Below, in pieces: positions 27,357 through 37,234 of a stretch of 64,000 nucleotides of DNA. The notes under the pieces were generated by a model that made no database searches, was not told where the DNA came from, and was given only the letters and a program-made list of their open reading frames with translations. Each line of letters begins with the position of its first letter. The stretch's first letter is position 1. This DNA comes from Halomonas faecis (GTDB taxonomy: Bacteria; Pseudomonadota; Gammaproteobacteria; Pseudomonadales; Halomonadaceae): contig NZ_JAACZO010000052.1 in NCBI RefSeq assembly GCF_010993975.1, forward strand, positions 186,001 to 250,000, given 5' to 3'. Made by a program: the position numbers and the translations under genes.

Positions 27357-27723
27357 CGGCGACGGCAGGCCATGGGGCGGCATTCATGGATGGATTGTTA
27401 AAAATTCTTGACGAATGTCGATAGAAAGTTAGCTCGGTCGTGCCGGCAGGGCAAGCCCAGTGCGCCGACACCCAGGGTGGCGTCAAGCCAACGCCGGCTT
27501 CCACGGTGGGGCATTTGCAAAGCGCGTTGCCGACGACTAGAATATCGTGCGCTGCAACACTGGGTCGTGCATCCAGAGGGCGTTTCCATCATGCTGCGGT
27601 CGCCATGAACGATGGCGGCGCATCGCTGCCCAACGTAATGGGTAGGATGTACGCAGGGGAAACGTTCGTGGAGGGTGTGCGTACAAACCGAACTCGAGAT
27701 TCCTTAAGGTAGGTGAGTGCTTA
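27357..27723. promoter_or_regulatory. 367-base divergent regulatory gap before rpsU, with a sigma-70 promoter
   Basis: No gene is seen here. The best signal is TTGCAA (27515-27520), 17 bases, then TAGAAT (27538-27543) on the plus strand, a strong sigma-70 promoter match giving a leader of about 170 bases before rpsU. An A/T-rich stretch at 27395-27430 could serve the minus-strand GGDEF-EAL gene. An AAGGTAGGTGAG ribosome site precedes the rpsU ATG. Confidence 0.6.
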
Positions 27724-27939
27724 ATGCCTTCTGTCAAAGTACGTGATAACGAGCCGTTTGACGTCGCCCTGCGTCGCTTCAAGCGTTCCTGTGAAAAAGC
27801 CGGCATTCTGTCCGAGGTTCGCCGTCGCGAACACTACGAGAAGCCGACGGCAGAGCGCAAGCGCAAGGCGGCGGCCGCGGTCAAGCGTCACGCCAAGAAG
27901 CTTCAGCGTGAGCGCAAGCGTTTCGAACGGCTCTATTGA
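27724..27939 (+). CDS. rpsU: Ribosomal protein bS21
   Basis: bS21 is a small basic protein of the 30S subunit needed for translation initiation. The 71 residues read as a typical member: [20 protein letters not shown] at the N terminus, then [18 protein letters not shown] and a lysine/arginine-rich C-terminal helix. It is the first gene of the rpsU-dnaG-rpoD macromolecular synthesis operon. Confidence 0.98.
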   Translation: MPSVKVRDNEPFDVALRRFKRSCEKAGILSEVRRREHYEKPTAERKRKAAAAVKRHAKKLQRERKRFERLY

Positions 27940-27992
27940 TCCGTACTGTGGAGCGGCTGCGGCGCTCTGCGTCGACTGCTCCGGAAGGACGA

Positions 27993-28025
27993 GCAAGCGG
28001 CCGCCGGTAGGTGGCCGCTTGTTTT
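27993..28025 (+). terminator. Intrinsic terminator between rpsU and dnaG
   Basis: CAAGCGGCC (27993-28001) and GGCCGCTTG (28012-28020) form a 9-pair stem followed by TTTTT. In E. coli a terminator in the same place limits readthrough so that bS21 is made in large excess over primase. The same role is inferred here. Confidence 0.88.
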
Positions 28026-28098
28026 TCCACTGGCTGGTCGGCCGCCCCCGATTCCGCCGCCTCGCGGCCGCCATTCCCATCTGACGTGGCGTATTACC

Positions 28099-29913
28099 AT
28101 GGCCGGTCCGATTCCACAGCGCTTCATCGACGATCTGCTGGCCCGTGTCGACGTGGTCGAGGTGGTTGGCGAGCGCGTGGCGCTCAAGAAAACCGGCCGC
28201 AATCATTCGGGGCTGTGTCCCTTCCATCAGGAGAAGACGCCTTCGTTCACCGTCAGCGCCGACAAGCAGTTCTATCACTGTTTCGGCTGCGGCGCCCACG
28301 GCAATGCCCTGCGCTTTCTGATGGAGTACGAACGCTTGTCGTTTCCCGAGGCCGTGGAACAGCTGGCGGGACGCCTGGGCTTGGAGGTGCCGCGGGAAGG
28401 GCGTGACGACCCCCAGGCCCAGGCGCGGGAGCGCAAGCGCAAGGAAGGAGTCAACCTGCTCGAGTTGGCGGCGAGTTTCTTTCGCGAGCGGTTGAACATG
28501 CCCGAGGCGCAGGCGGCACGCGACTACCTGTCGAGGCGCGGGTTGTCGCGCGAGGTACTGGCCGATTTCGGTATCGGCTATGCGCCCGACGGTTGGGAGG
28601 GGCTCAAGCGGCACCTCTCCGAGCGCGGCATCCCTGAAGCGGTGCAGGTGGAGTACGGCCTGCTGGTGCACCGCGAGGAGAGTGGGCGCACCTATGATCG
28701 CTTCCGCGACCGGGTGATGTTCCCCATCCGCGACGTGCGCGGTCGCACCATCGCCTTCGGTGGGAGAGTGCTCGGCGATGCCAAGCCGAAGTATCTGAAC
28801 TCGCCGGAAACGCCGGTGTTTCACAAGGGGCGTGAACTCTACGGTCTGTACGAGGCGCGCCAGGCCAATGCCCGTCTCGAACGGCTGTTGATCGTCGAAG
28901 GCTACATGGATGTGGTGGCGCTGGCGCAGTTCGGCATTCGCAATGCCGTGGCGACGCTGGGTACCGCGACCAGCGAGGAACACCTGGCGCGGCTGTTTCG
29001 GGTCGCCGACGAGGTGGTGTTCTGCTTCGACGGCGACCGTGCCGGCCGCCAGGCGGCGGCGCGGGCGCTCGAGACGGTGCTGCCGCTGATGATCGACGGC
29101 CGTCAGGCACGCTTCCTGTTCCTGCCCGAGGGGGAGGATCCGGACAGCCTGGTGCGCCGCGAGGGGAGCGAGGCCTTCTCGGATCGCATCACCTGCGCCA
29201 GCCCGCTGTCGGAGTTCCTCTTCGACCAGGCGGCGCGGGGCCGCGATCTGGCTCGCATCGAGGATCGCGAGCGCTATGCTAGCCAGGTGCTGGGCGTCAT
29301 CGGCAGATTGCCGGAGGGCGTTCTTCGCACGCTGCTGCTCGGCGAACTCTCGCGGCGCACTGGGGTCGATGAAACACGCTTAACGGCGCTCATGGCGCGC
29401 TCCGAGTCGAAGGCGGCGACGCTGGATTCGCCACCGGCCGACGAAGCGGCGCAGCAGCTTCCGTCTCGGCCGCAGCCGGCGGCAGAGACGGCCCTGGAGC
29501 CCCTGGCGAGGATTCTTCAACTGCTGGTGCACGAGCCTGGGTTGGTGGATCGTCTGCCCGATGTCTCCGAATGGTTGCCCGAAAAGGCGACGGGAGACGC
29601 GACGCTGTGTCGCGAGGTGGTGCGATTGTTGCGAGCCGGACGCTACCGAAGTTCACAGGTATTGCTGGCGCACTTCCACGGGAGTGAGGCGGGACAGCGC
29701 TTGACGGCACTGGTGCGTCGCGAGCTGCTGATTCCGCGCGAGGCCCGCCGTGCCGAGCTCGATGGATTGGTGGCTCACCTGCGTCGGCACTGTCGGCGGC
29801 AGTCGCCGCGTGAAGAGTACGAGGCGTTGCTGGCCAGAGAGCGCCAAGGCGAGCGACTGCCGCGCGAGGCTAGAGAACGGCTGGCGATGCTGCTGCAGGA
29901 ATTGAAAGCCTAG
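28099..29913 (+). CDS. dnaG: DNA primase
   Basis: DnaG makes the RNA primers for replication. The 604 residues include the N-terminal CHC2 zinc-binding domain (CPFHQEKTPSF, YHCFGCGAHG). The RNA polymerase core with Toprim follows, with IVEGYMDVVALAQ and FCFDGDRAGRQA carrying the metal-binding acidic residues. A C-terminal helical domain of about 150 residues binds the DnaB helicase. The length is normal. The ATG at 28099 begins the conserved AGPIPQRFIDDLL. Confidence 0.97.
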   Translation: MAGPIPQRFIDDLLARVDVVEVVGERVALKKTGRNHSGLCPFHQEKTPSFTVSADKQFYHCFGCGAHGNALRFLMEYERLSFPEAVEQLAGRLGLEVPREGRDDPQAQARERKRKEGVNLLELAASFFRERLNMPEAQAARDYLSRRGLSREVLADFGIGYAPDGWEGLKRHLSERGIPEAVQVEYGLLVHREESGRTYDRFRDRVMFPIRDVRGRTIAFGGRVLGDAKPKYLNSPETPVFHKGRELYGLYEARQANARLERLLIVEGYMDVVALAQFGIRNAVATLGTATSEEHLARLFRVADEVVFCFDGDRAGRQAAARALETVLPLMIDGRQARFLFLPEGEDPDSLVRREGSEAFSDRITCASPLSEFLFDQAARGRDLARIEDRERYASQVLGVIGRLPEGVLRTLLLGELSRRTGVDETRLTALMARSESKAATLDSPPADEAAQQLPSRPQPAAETALEPLARILQLLVHEPGLVDRLPDVSEWLPEKATGDATLCREVVRLLRAGRYRSSQVLLAHFHGSEAGQRLTALVRRELLIPREARRAELDGLVAHLRRHCRRQSPREEYEALLARERQGERLPREARERLAMLLQELKA

Positions 29914-30062
29914 CCGGCGGCAAGGTGTTGGCCTGGGGGTTGAAATGTCTCCGACCATCACCACATAGAGGGTAATTACCCGGCGCCAGCATAACCAAAC
30001 AAATTAACACACCTGAGATGACGAGCAAATGGCCGAACTGGCGGGAACCCCGGCTTTCCCGT

Positions 30063-30068
30063 TATACT
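30063..30068 (+). promoter_or_regulatory. Candidate -10 element upstream of rpoD
   Basis: TATACT lies 72 bases before rpoD in the 226-base dnaG-rpoD gap. The region before it (TGGCGGGAACCCC) lacks a good -35. Internal promoters in this gap, some of them heat-shock dependent, are known from other gammaproteobacteria, but the type here cannot be told. Confidence 0.35.
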
Positions 30069-30139
30069 GTTCGGCTTGATGACTTTTCTCCGCCCGGCGC
30101 TTCAGGTGCTTCATTCTTCTTCGTCGAGATAGGGTTTCT

Positions 30140-31993
<1,854 letters not shown>

Positions 31994-32020
31994 GCCGGCG
32001 CTACAAGCTCACCCGGTCCG

Positions 32021-32059
32021 ACGCCCGCGGTGCCATACGATGGCTGCGGGCGTTTTTTT
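32021..32059 (+). terminator. Intrinsic terminator after rpoD
   Basis: CGCCCGC (32022-32028) pairs with GCGGGCG (32046-32052) across a 17-base loop that can pair further, followed by seven T. This ends the rpsU-dnaG-rpoD operon. Confidence 0.88.
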
Positions 32060-32100
32060 CGCGCGCGTTTGCTGGGGCATGGCGATCTCGTCCGCTAACG

Positions 32101-32757
32101 TCAAGCGGAGCGTTGCCGTGCCACTGCCCAGCGTCTGGCGAGCAGTAGCAACTCGATGGCGGCAATGAGCAAGAATGCGTAGCCGAGCAGTTCAACCAGT
32201 TCTTCGGCTGCGCTCTTGAAGTCGCGCACGTAGGCTTCCTCGAGCACTGCCATCCAGAAGTCGGCACGACCGTAGAGTCGAGAGAAGACGTAGGTGGTCA
32301 GGAAGCCGGCAGCGAACAGTCCGAACGAGAAAGTGTTCGAGTAGTGGGCGAACTCGTCGATGAACTGGCGACGCTGGTGGATCACTCGGTAGAGGGAGGG
32401 GATCACCACGAGCGCTACGAGGACTTTCCAGGTGTTGCGGGCAATCAGGTTGTCCAGCCAGTAATCTTGCTCACGGATCAGCGATGCGACGACGAAGGCG
32501 AGAAGCAGCAAGGTGATGTACGGGAGTTGGCGGTATGCGAGGCGCGAGTACAGAAGCACTAGGGCGGTCAGCGCCAAGCAGGCGGCCTGAGCGAATTCGG
32601 TGAAGCCTCGCTCGGAAAAGCGATTGTCGGGAAGGTAAAGCGCTTCGAGGTAGGCACCTTGAGCCAGGCAGGCCACGAGCAGGACATAGAGGGTCGCTCG
32701 CACACAGACGGCGCGAAAGCCGATGGAGTCGGGCGGTGAAGGAACGTTCCTTGGCAT
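32101..32757 (-). CDS. Uncharacterised multi-helix membrane protein
   Basis: I do not recognise this 218-residue protein. It has about six hydrophobic segments, at about residues 20-40, 55-72, 76-95, 108-125, 142-165 and 190-210. Charged, possibly conserved motifs lie between helices (IREQDYWLDNL near residue 93, VIHQRRQFIDEF near residue 125). The start at 32757 is the first ATG of the frame. It lies downstream of the LysR gene on the same strand, 46 bases away. A role in membrane physiology is all that can be said. Confidence 0.65.
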   Translation of the reverse strand: MPRNVPSPPDSIGFRAVCVRATLYVLLVACLAQGAYLEALYLPDNRFSERGFTEFAQAACLALTALVLLYSRLAYRQLPYITLLLLAFVVASLIREQDYWLDNLIARNTWKVLVALVVIPSLYRVIHQRRQFIDEFAHYSNTFSFGLFAAGFLTTYVFSRLYGRADFWMAVLEEAYVRDFKSAAEELVELLGYAFLLIAAIELLLLARRWAVARQRSA

Positions 32758-32803
32758 GGTGCGCGTCCTTGTCGTCGAGTCGTGGGGCGAGTGTCGGCCA
32801 ATT

Positions 32804-33751
32804 TTACAAGGTTGCTTCCCGCTCTCCTAGCGCCGTGACGTGGCGGCGGGCTTCCTCTACGATCCAGTCGTGCACGGCGGCCACGCGGCGATCGTCCAGC
32901 GAGCCACTTGGATAGACGATGCCGTAGCGCTTGCCGGTGCGGACGCGCTCGCTGAACGGAGCGATCAGCGCACCGGTACTGAGCTCGTCGGTGAGCAGCG
33001 CCTGGCGGGCGATGGCGACTCCCATGCCAGCGACGGCTGCCTCCTGGGCGAGACGGTGTCGGTTGAAGGTATAGCCGCGGCGAACGTTGAACGGCTCGGC
33101 GCCGACCGCCCGTAGATAGTGCTCCCACTGGGCGTACGGCTGGCTGCCTCGCCAGGCGGTGACGTCGTGAAGCAGTGGGTACCAGGCAAGGTCCGCAGGA
33201 CGCGACAGCGGTGGGCGCCGGCGCAGCAGCGACGGTGAGCAGACGGGAAAGATCTCCTCTTCCATCAGTGGCGTGACATGCAAGCCCGGATAGTGCCCGT
33301 CGCCCAGGTCGAGGGCCAGGTCGAACTCGCCTTCGCGCAGTGACAGGCTGCTGTCCTCGGCGATCACCTGCAGTTCGATGTCGGGAAAGCGGGCTTGCAG
33401 GCGCGGCAGGCGTGGCATCAGCCACAGGCTGAGGAAGGCCGGCACGCTGCGCAGACGCAAGATACCGCTCATCACGCCGCTGCGCAGGCGTTTTACCTCC
33501 ATGCCCACCGACTGGTAGGCCTCGTCGACCACGGCGGCCAAGCGTCGCCCCTCCTCGGTCAACTCCAGGCGTCTGGGCAGGCGACGGAACAGCTTGAAGC
33601 CGAGCCGAGCCTCCAACTGCTTGATCTGCTGGCTGACGGCGCCCGTGGTCACGTGCAGCTCCTCGGCAGCGCGCGTAAACGAGAGCAGTCGCGCACTGAC
33701 CGCGAAGACTTTCAGCCAGGCGTGGGTCTGGGCGTGCAGGAGTCGGCTCAT
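32804..33751 (-). CDS. LysR-family transcriptional regulator, GcvA/DsdC-like
   Basis: This 315-residue regulator has an N-terminal winged helix-turn-helix (SFTRAAEELHVTTGAVSQQI at about 24-43) and a C-terminal effector-binding domain with two Rossmann-like halves. The HTH wording is close to the GcvA/DsdC group, whose members respond to amino acids. It is divergent from sdaA, and LysR regulators often control the divergent gene, so control of serine deamination is a reasonable inference. TATACT at 33765-33770, in the shared gap, may be part of a plus-strand promoter. Confidence 0.85.
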   Translation of the reverse strand: MSRLLHAQTHAWLKVFAVSARLLSFTRAAEELHVTTGAVSQQIKQLEARLGFKLFRRLPRRLELTEEGRRLAAVVDEAYQSVGMEVKRLRSGVMSGILRLRSVPAFLSLWLMPRLPRLQARFPDIELQVIAEDSSLSLREGEFDLALDLGDGHYPGLHVTPLMEEEIFPVCSPSLLRRRPPLSRPADLAWYPLLHDVTAWRGSQPYAQWEHYLRAVGAEPFNVRRGYTFNRHRLAQEAAVAGMGVAIARQALLTDELSTGALIAPFSERVRTGKRYGIVYPSGSLDDRRVAAVHDWIVEEARRHVTALGEREATL

Positions 33752-33942
33752 GCTTTAGTCATTCTATACTGAAGAGAAGATATTTTCGTTTGCCCGCCGT
33801 GCGGAAGGACTCCAACATAGGATCATTCCCCGTGACATGGCAACAGGCTTTAGCATTGCTCATGCATTCGAGGCCTGTCGTGAAGTGAAGCCACCCGCCA
33901 ACAACGCGCGCTCGGTCGTCCCGGGCGAAAGAGGTGATTCTC

Positions 33943-35322
33943 ATGGCAATCAGCGTCTTCGATCTCTTCAAGATCGGTATCGGACCCTCCAGCTCGCACA
34001 CCGTGGGGCCGATGAAGGCGGCCCATGATTTCGTGCAGGCGCTGCGCGAGCGGGCGCAGTTGGAGCGAGTTGCCCGGGTCGAGGTGCGGCTCTATGGCTC
34101 GTTGTCGGCCACCGGGGCCGGCCACGGTACCGATCGAGCGGTGATCATGGGACTCATGGGCGAGCGTCCCGAGAGGCTCGATCCGGCGATCGTCGCGCCC
34201 TGCATCGAGGAGCTCCTGGAATCCAACTCGCTGCTGCTCGACGGCCGGCTGGCCATTCCCTTCCTGTGGGCACGCGACATGCAGTGGCACGAGGAGTGCC
34301 TGCCCTATCACCCCAATGCCATGACGCTGATCGCCCATGGTCATAGCGATGAGCTGTTTCGCAACACCTATTACTCGGTGGGCGGCGGTTTCGTGGTCGA
34401 TGAGGGCCAGGCCGCGCGCGGCGAGTTGGATACCGACAGCACGACGCTGCCTTACGACTTCGATACGGCGGCGGAGCTGATGGCGCTGTGCCGCATGCAC
34501 GATCTGCGCATCAGTGAGCTGATGCTCGCGAACGAGAAGGCCTGGCGCAGCGAAGAGGAAGTGCGTGACGGCCTTCGGGGGATCTGGGAGGCCATGCAGT
34601 CCTGCGTGGAGCAGGGGTTGCACCAGGAGGGCGTGCTGCCCGGTGGGCTCAATGTCCGCCGTCGCGCTGCCAGTTTGCAGCGCCGCCTGCTGGCTGCCGA
34701 GGACGACGGTAGCCTGATCGCCTCGACATTCTCGGCCATGGACTGGGTCAACGTCTTCGCGCTGGCTGTGAACGAAGAGAACGCCGCCGGCGGGCGCATG
34801 GTCACCGCTCCCACCAATGGAGCGGCGGGCATCATTCCGGCCGTGCTGCACTATTATATGAAGTTCAAGTCCGGGGCCTGTGAGCGCGACATGGTGAATT
34901 TCCTCCTCACTGCCGGTGCCGTGGGCATTCTGTGCAAGAAGAACGCCTCCATCTCGGGGGCCGAGGTGGGCTGCCAGGGGGAGGTGGGGTCGGCCTGCGC
35001 CATGGCCGCAGCCGGGCTCGCCGAGATCATGGGAGGTAGTGTCGCTCAGGTGGAGAACGCCGCCGAGATCGGTCTGGAACACAACCTGGGGCTGACCTGC
35101 GACCCGGTGGGTGGGCTGGTACAGGTCCCCTGCATCGAGCGCAATGCCATCGCTTCGGTCAAGGCGATCAACGCGGCCCAGATGGCGCTGCGCGGCGACG
35201 GAGAACACTTCGTTTCGTTGGACAGGGCGATTCGCACCATGCGCGACACCGGGCGCGACATGCAGGACAAGTACAAGGAGACCTCCCGCGGCGGCCTAGC
35301 CGTCAATGCCATCGAGTGCTGA
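33943..35322 (+). CDS. sdaA: L-serine dehydratase, single-chain iron-sulphur type
   Basis: The enzyme deaminates L-serine to pyruvate and ammonia using an oxygen-sensitive [4Fe-4S] cluster. The 459 residues combine the beta domain ([19 protein letters not shown]) and the catalytic alpha domain ([19 protein letters not shown]). Candidate cluster cysteines lie in [17 protein letters not shown] and LTCDPVGG. The ATG at 33943 has GAGG eight bases upstream; the GTG at 33934 overlaps that site. Length equals E. coli SdaA/SdaB. An intrinsic terminator follows. Confidence 0.95.
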   Translation: MAISVFDLFKIGIGPSSSHTVGPMKAAHDFVQALRERAQLERVARVEVRLYGSLSATGAGHGTDRAVIMGLMGERPERLDPAIVAPCIEELLESNSLLLDGRLAIPFLWARDMQWHEECLPYHPNAMTLIAHGHSDELFRNTYYSVGGGFVVDEGQAARGELDTDSTTLPYDFDTAAELMALCRMHDLRISELMLANEKAWRSEEEVRDGLRGIWEAMQSCVEQGLHQEGVLPGGLNVRRRAASLQRRLLAAEDDGSLIASTFSAMDWVNVFALAVNEENAAGGRMVTAPTNGAAGIIPAVLHYYMKFKSGACERDMVNFLLTAGAVGILCKKNASISGAEVGCQGEVGSACAMAAAGLAEIMGGSVAQVENAAEIGLEHNLGLTCDPVGGLVQVPCIERNAIASVKAINAAQMALRGDGEHFVSLDRAIRTMRDTGRDMQDKYKETSRGGLAVNAIEC

Positions 35323-35364
35323 CGGGCGAATCCTTTTCAGATCAGCCCCCTACCACAGACCAGC

Positions 35365-35395
35365 GCGACGCCCCGGCCGGCGTCGCGTTTTTGTT
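35365..35395 (+). terminator. Intrinsic terminator after sdaA
   Basis: GCGACGCC (35365-35372) pairs with GGCGTCGC (35379-35386) around a 6-base loop, followed by GTTTTTGTTT. It lies about 40 bases after the sdaA stop. Confidence 0.88.
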
Positions 35396-35453
35396 TGCAA
35401 GCTATTGAACTGTCAGGCGTCTACGCCATTGGTCGAGTTCGGCGATTCAGCTA

Positions 35454-35494
35454 TTGCTCCCGCGTGGCGAGTCCTCTAGCTTACGTTAACGTAA
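35454..35494 (+). promoter_or_regulatory. Candidate promoter and palindromic operator of the liv operon
   Basis: TTGCTC (35454-35459), 17 bases, then TAGCTT (35477-35482) could be a sigma-70 promoter. Its -10 end runs into the perfect palindrome TTACGTTAACGTAA (35481-35494). The palindrome resembles operators of MerR-family regulators of fatty-acid and branched-chain amino-acid breakdown; that link is from memory and untested. Confidence 0.45.
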
Positions 35495-35580
35495 AGGTTA
35501 GAGAGTCCTGAGCCTTCTCTACAACGACAACAACGTCAGCAACGGCGGATCGCCAGCGGCGGTCCAGAAGAGGACGCCAC

Positions 35581-36354
35581 ATGACCCAGGAGTTCGCACT
35601 CGAAACCCGTGGGTTGACCAAGGAGTTTCGCGGCTTCACCGCCGTGGACGATGTCAACCTGCAGGTCGAAGAAGGGCATATCCACGCCCTGATCGGCCCC
35701 AACGGGGCCGGCAAGACCACCGTCTTCAACCTGCTCACCAAGTTCCTGCCGCCGACCCGCGGCGAGATCCTCTACCGCGGCAAGGCGATTACCGGCATGA
35801 AGGCCAACGAGATCGCGCGCATGGGGTTGGTGCGCTCCTTTCAGATTTCCGCGGTGTTCGGCCACATGACGGCGCTGGAGAACGTTCGGGTCGCCCTGCA
35901 GCGTCCCATGGGAACCTCCTTCCATTTCTGGAAGTCCGAGCGCTCCCTGGAACCGCTCAACGAGCGGGCCATGGCGCTGCTCGACGAGGTCGGCCTGCGC
36001 GACTATGCCGACGTGCTCACCGTGGAGATGCCCTACGGGCGCAAGCGAGCACTGGAGGTGGCCACCACCCTGGCCATGGAGCCGACACTGATGTTGCTCG
36101 ACGAGCCGACCCAGGGCATGGGTGCCGAAGACGTCGACCGTATCGTCGAGCTGATTCGCCGTGTGGCCAAGGGGCGCACCGTGTTGATGGTGGAGCACAA
36201 CCTCAGCGTGGTCAGCCGCTTGTGTGACCGTATCACCGTGCTCGCCCGCGGCAGCGTGCTGGCCGAGGGAGATTACGAGAGCGTCTCCTCCGACCCGCGC
36301 GTCAAGGAAGCCTACATGGGCAGCGAAGTCGCGGAAGAGGAGGCCGGGGCATGA
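35581..36354 (+). CDS. livG: Branched-chain amino acid-type ABC transporter ATPase LivG
   Basis: This is one of two ATPases of a HAAT-family importer. The 257 residues have Walker A GPNGAGKTT, the family insert after it (GLVRSFQISAVFGHMTALEN), a signature region YGRKRALEVA, and Walker B LMLLDEPTQGM followed by the switch histidine in MVEHNLSVV. The signature is diverged from LSGGQ, as in many LivG proteins. It begins the operon livG-livF-livK-livH-livM and overlaps livF by 4 bases. The substrate could be a branched-chain amino acid, an amide or a related compound. Confidence 0.88.
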   Translation: MTQEFALETRGLTKEFRGFTAVDDVNLQVEEGHIHALIGPNGAGKTTVFNLLTKFLPPTRGEILYRGKAITGMKANEIARMGLVRSFQISAVFGHMTALENVRVALQRPMGTSFHFWKSERSLEPLNERAMALLDEVGLRDYADVLTVEMPYGRKRALEVATTLAMEPTLMLLDEPTQGMGAEDVDRIVELIRRVAKGRTVLMVEHNLSVVSRLCDRITVLARGSVLAEGDYESVSSDPRVKEAYMGSEVAEEEAGA

Positions 36355-37103
36355 ATCAGCTCGCCGAACAGACCGGTGTGACCCATTACCGGGATCACGA
36401 CGGCGCCGAAATGCTGAGGGTCAGCGACCTGCATGCCTTTTACGGCGAATCGCACATCCTGCACGGCGTCGACTTCGAAGTGAGACGCGGCGAACTGGTG
36501 ACGCTGCTGGGTCGCAATGGCGCCGGGCGCAGCACCACCCTCAAGTCGATCATGAACATGGTGGGACGGCGCACCGGCTCGATCATGATCAACGGCAACG
36601 AGACGCTCGACGTCAAGCCACACCGCATTCCACGACTAGGGGTCGGCTACTGCCCGGAGGAACGCGGCATCTTCGCCAGTCTCGACGTCGAGGAGAACCT
36701 GCTGCTGCCGCCCACGGTGCGCTCCGGGGGAATGTCCATCGATGACATCTACGCGATGTTCCCCAACCTCTACGAGCGGCGGCGCAGCCAAGGCACCCGC
36801 CTCTCCGGCGGGGAACAGCAGATGCTGGCCATGGCGCGCATCCTGCGCACCGGTGCGCGGCTGCTCCTGCTCGACGAGATCACCGAGGGGCTGGCACCGG
36901 TCATCGTCCAGTCGCTGGGCGACGTGCTGGTCAAGCTCAAGGAGCGTGGCATGACCATCGTGCTGGTGGAGCAGAACTTCCGCTTCGCCGCCCCGTTGGC
37001 CGATCGCCACTACGTGATGGAGCACGGCCGCATCATCGAGGAGATATCGGCGGCCGAACTGCCTTCGCGTCGCGCGCACCTGCATTCCCTGCTGGGGGTA
37101 TGA
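36351..37103 (+). CDS. livF: Branched-chain amino acid-type ABC transporter ATPase LivF
   Basis: This is the second ATPase of the importer, 250 residues. It has the LivF features HAFYGESHILHGVDFEV, the signature RLSGGEQQMLAMARIL, Walker B LLLLDEITEGLAP and the switch histidine replaced by glutamine (VLVEQNFRF), as usual in LivF. The Walker A reads LLGRNGAGRSTT: the usual lysine is an arginine, and the codon is CGC. The N terminus has about 20 extra residues. It is coupled to livG. Confidence 0.88.
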   Translation: MNQLAEQTGVTHYRDHDGAEMLRVSDLHAFYGESHILHGVDFEVRRGELVTLLGRNGAGRSTTLKSIMNMVGRRTGSIMINGNETLDVKPHRIPRLGVGYCPEERGIFASLDVEENLLLPPTVRSGGMSIDDIYAMFPNLYERRRSQGTRLSGGEQQMLAMARILRTGARLLLLDEITEGLAPVIVQSLGDVLVKLKERGMTIVLVEQNFRFAAPLADRHYVMEHGRIIEEISAAELPSRRAHLHSLLGV

Positions 37104-37234
37104 GTACGGCTCGCCCCCGGCCAAACCGCCGCGCCAGCGCCACGCCTGGCGTCCAGGCTTCCACCCACCCAAACCCATCGCTGCGCAACGTCAGCTACAA
37201 CAACAACAGCCCCGCTGGGGCCGAGGAGACGAAA

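Noticed and set aside
29914-30139. A small RNA gene in the dnaG-rpoD gap.
   Set aside because: There is a -10-like TATACT but no terminator-like stem before rpoD; the gap is better read as the rpoD leader.
37104-37234. An N-terminal extension of the liv binding protein from the ATG-like start at 37100.
   Set aside because: The extension has no signal character, while the ATG at 37235 has GAGGAG upstream and starts a regular signal peptide.
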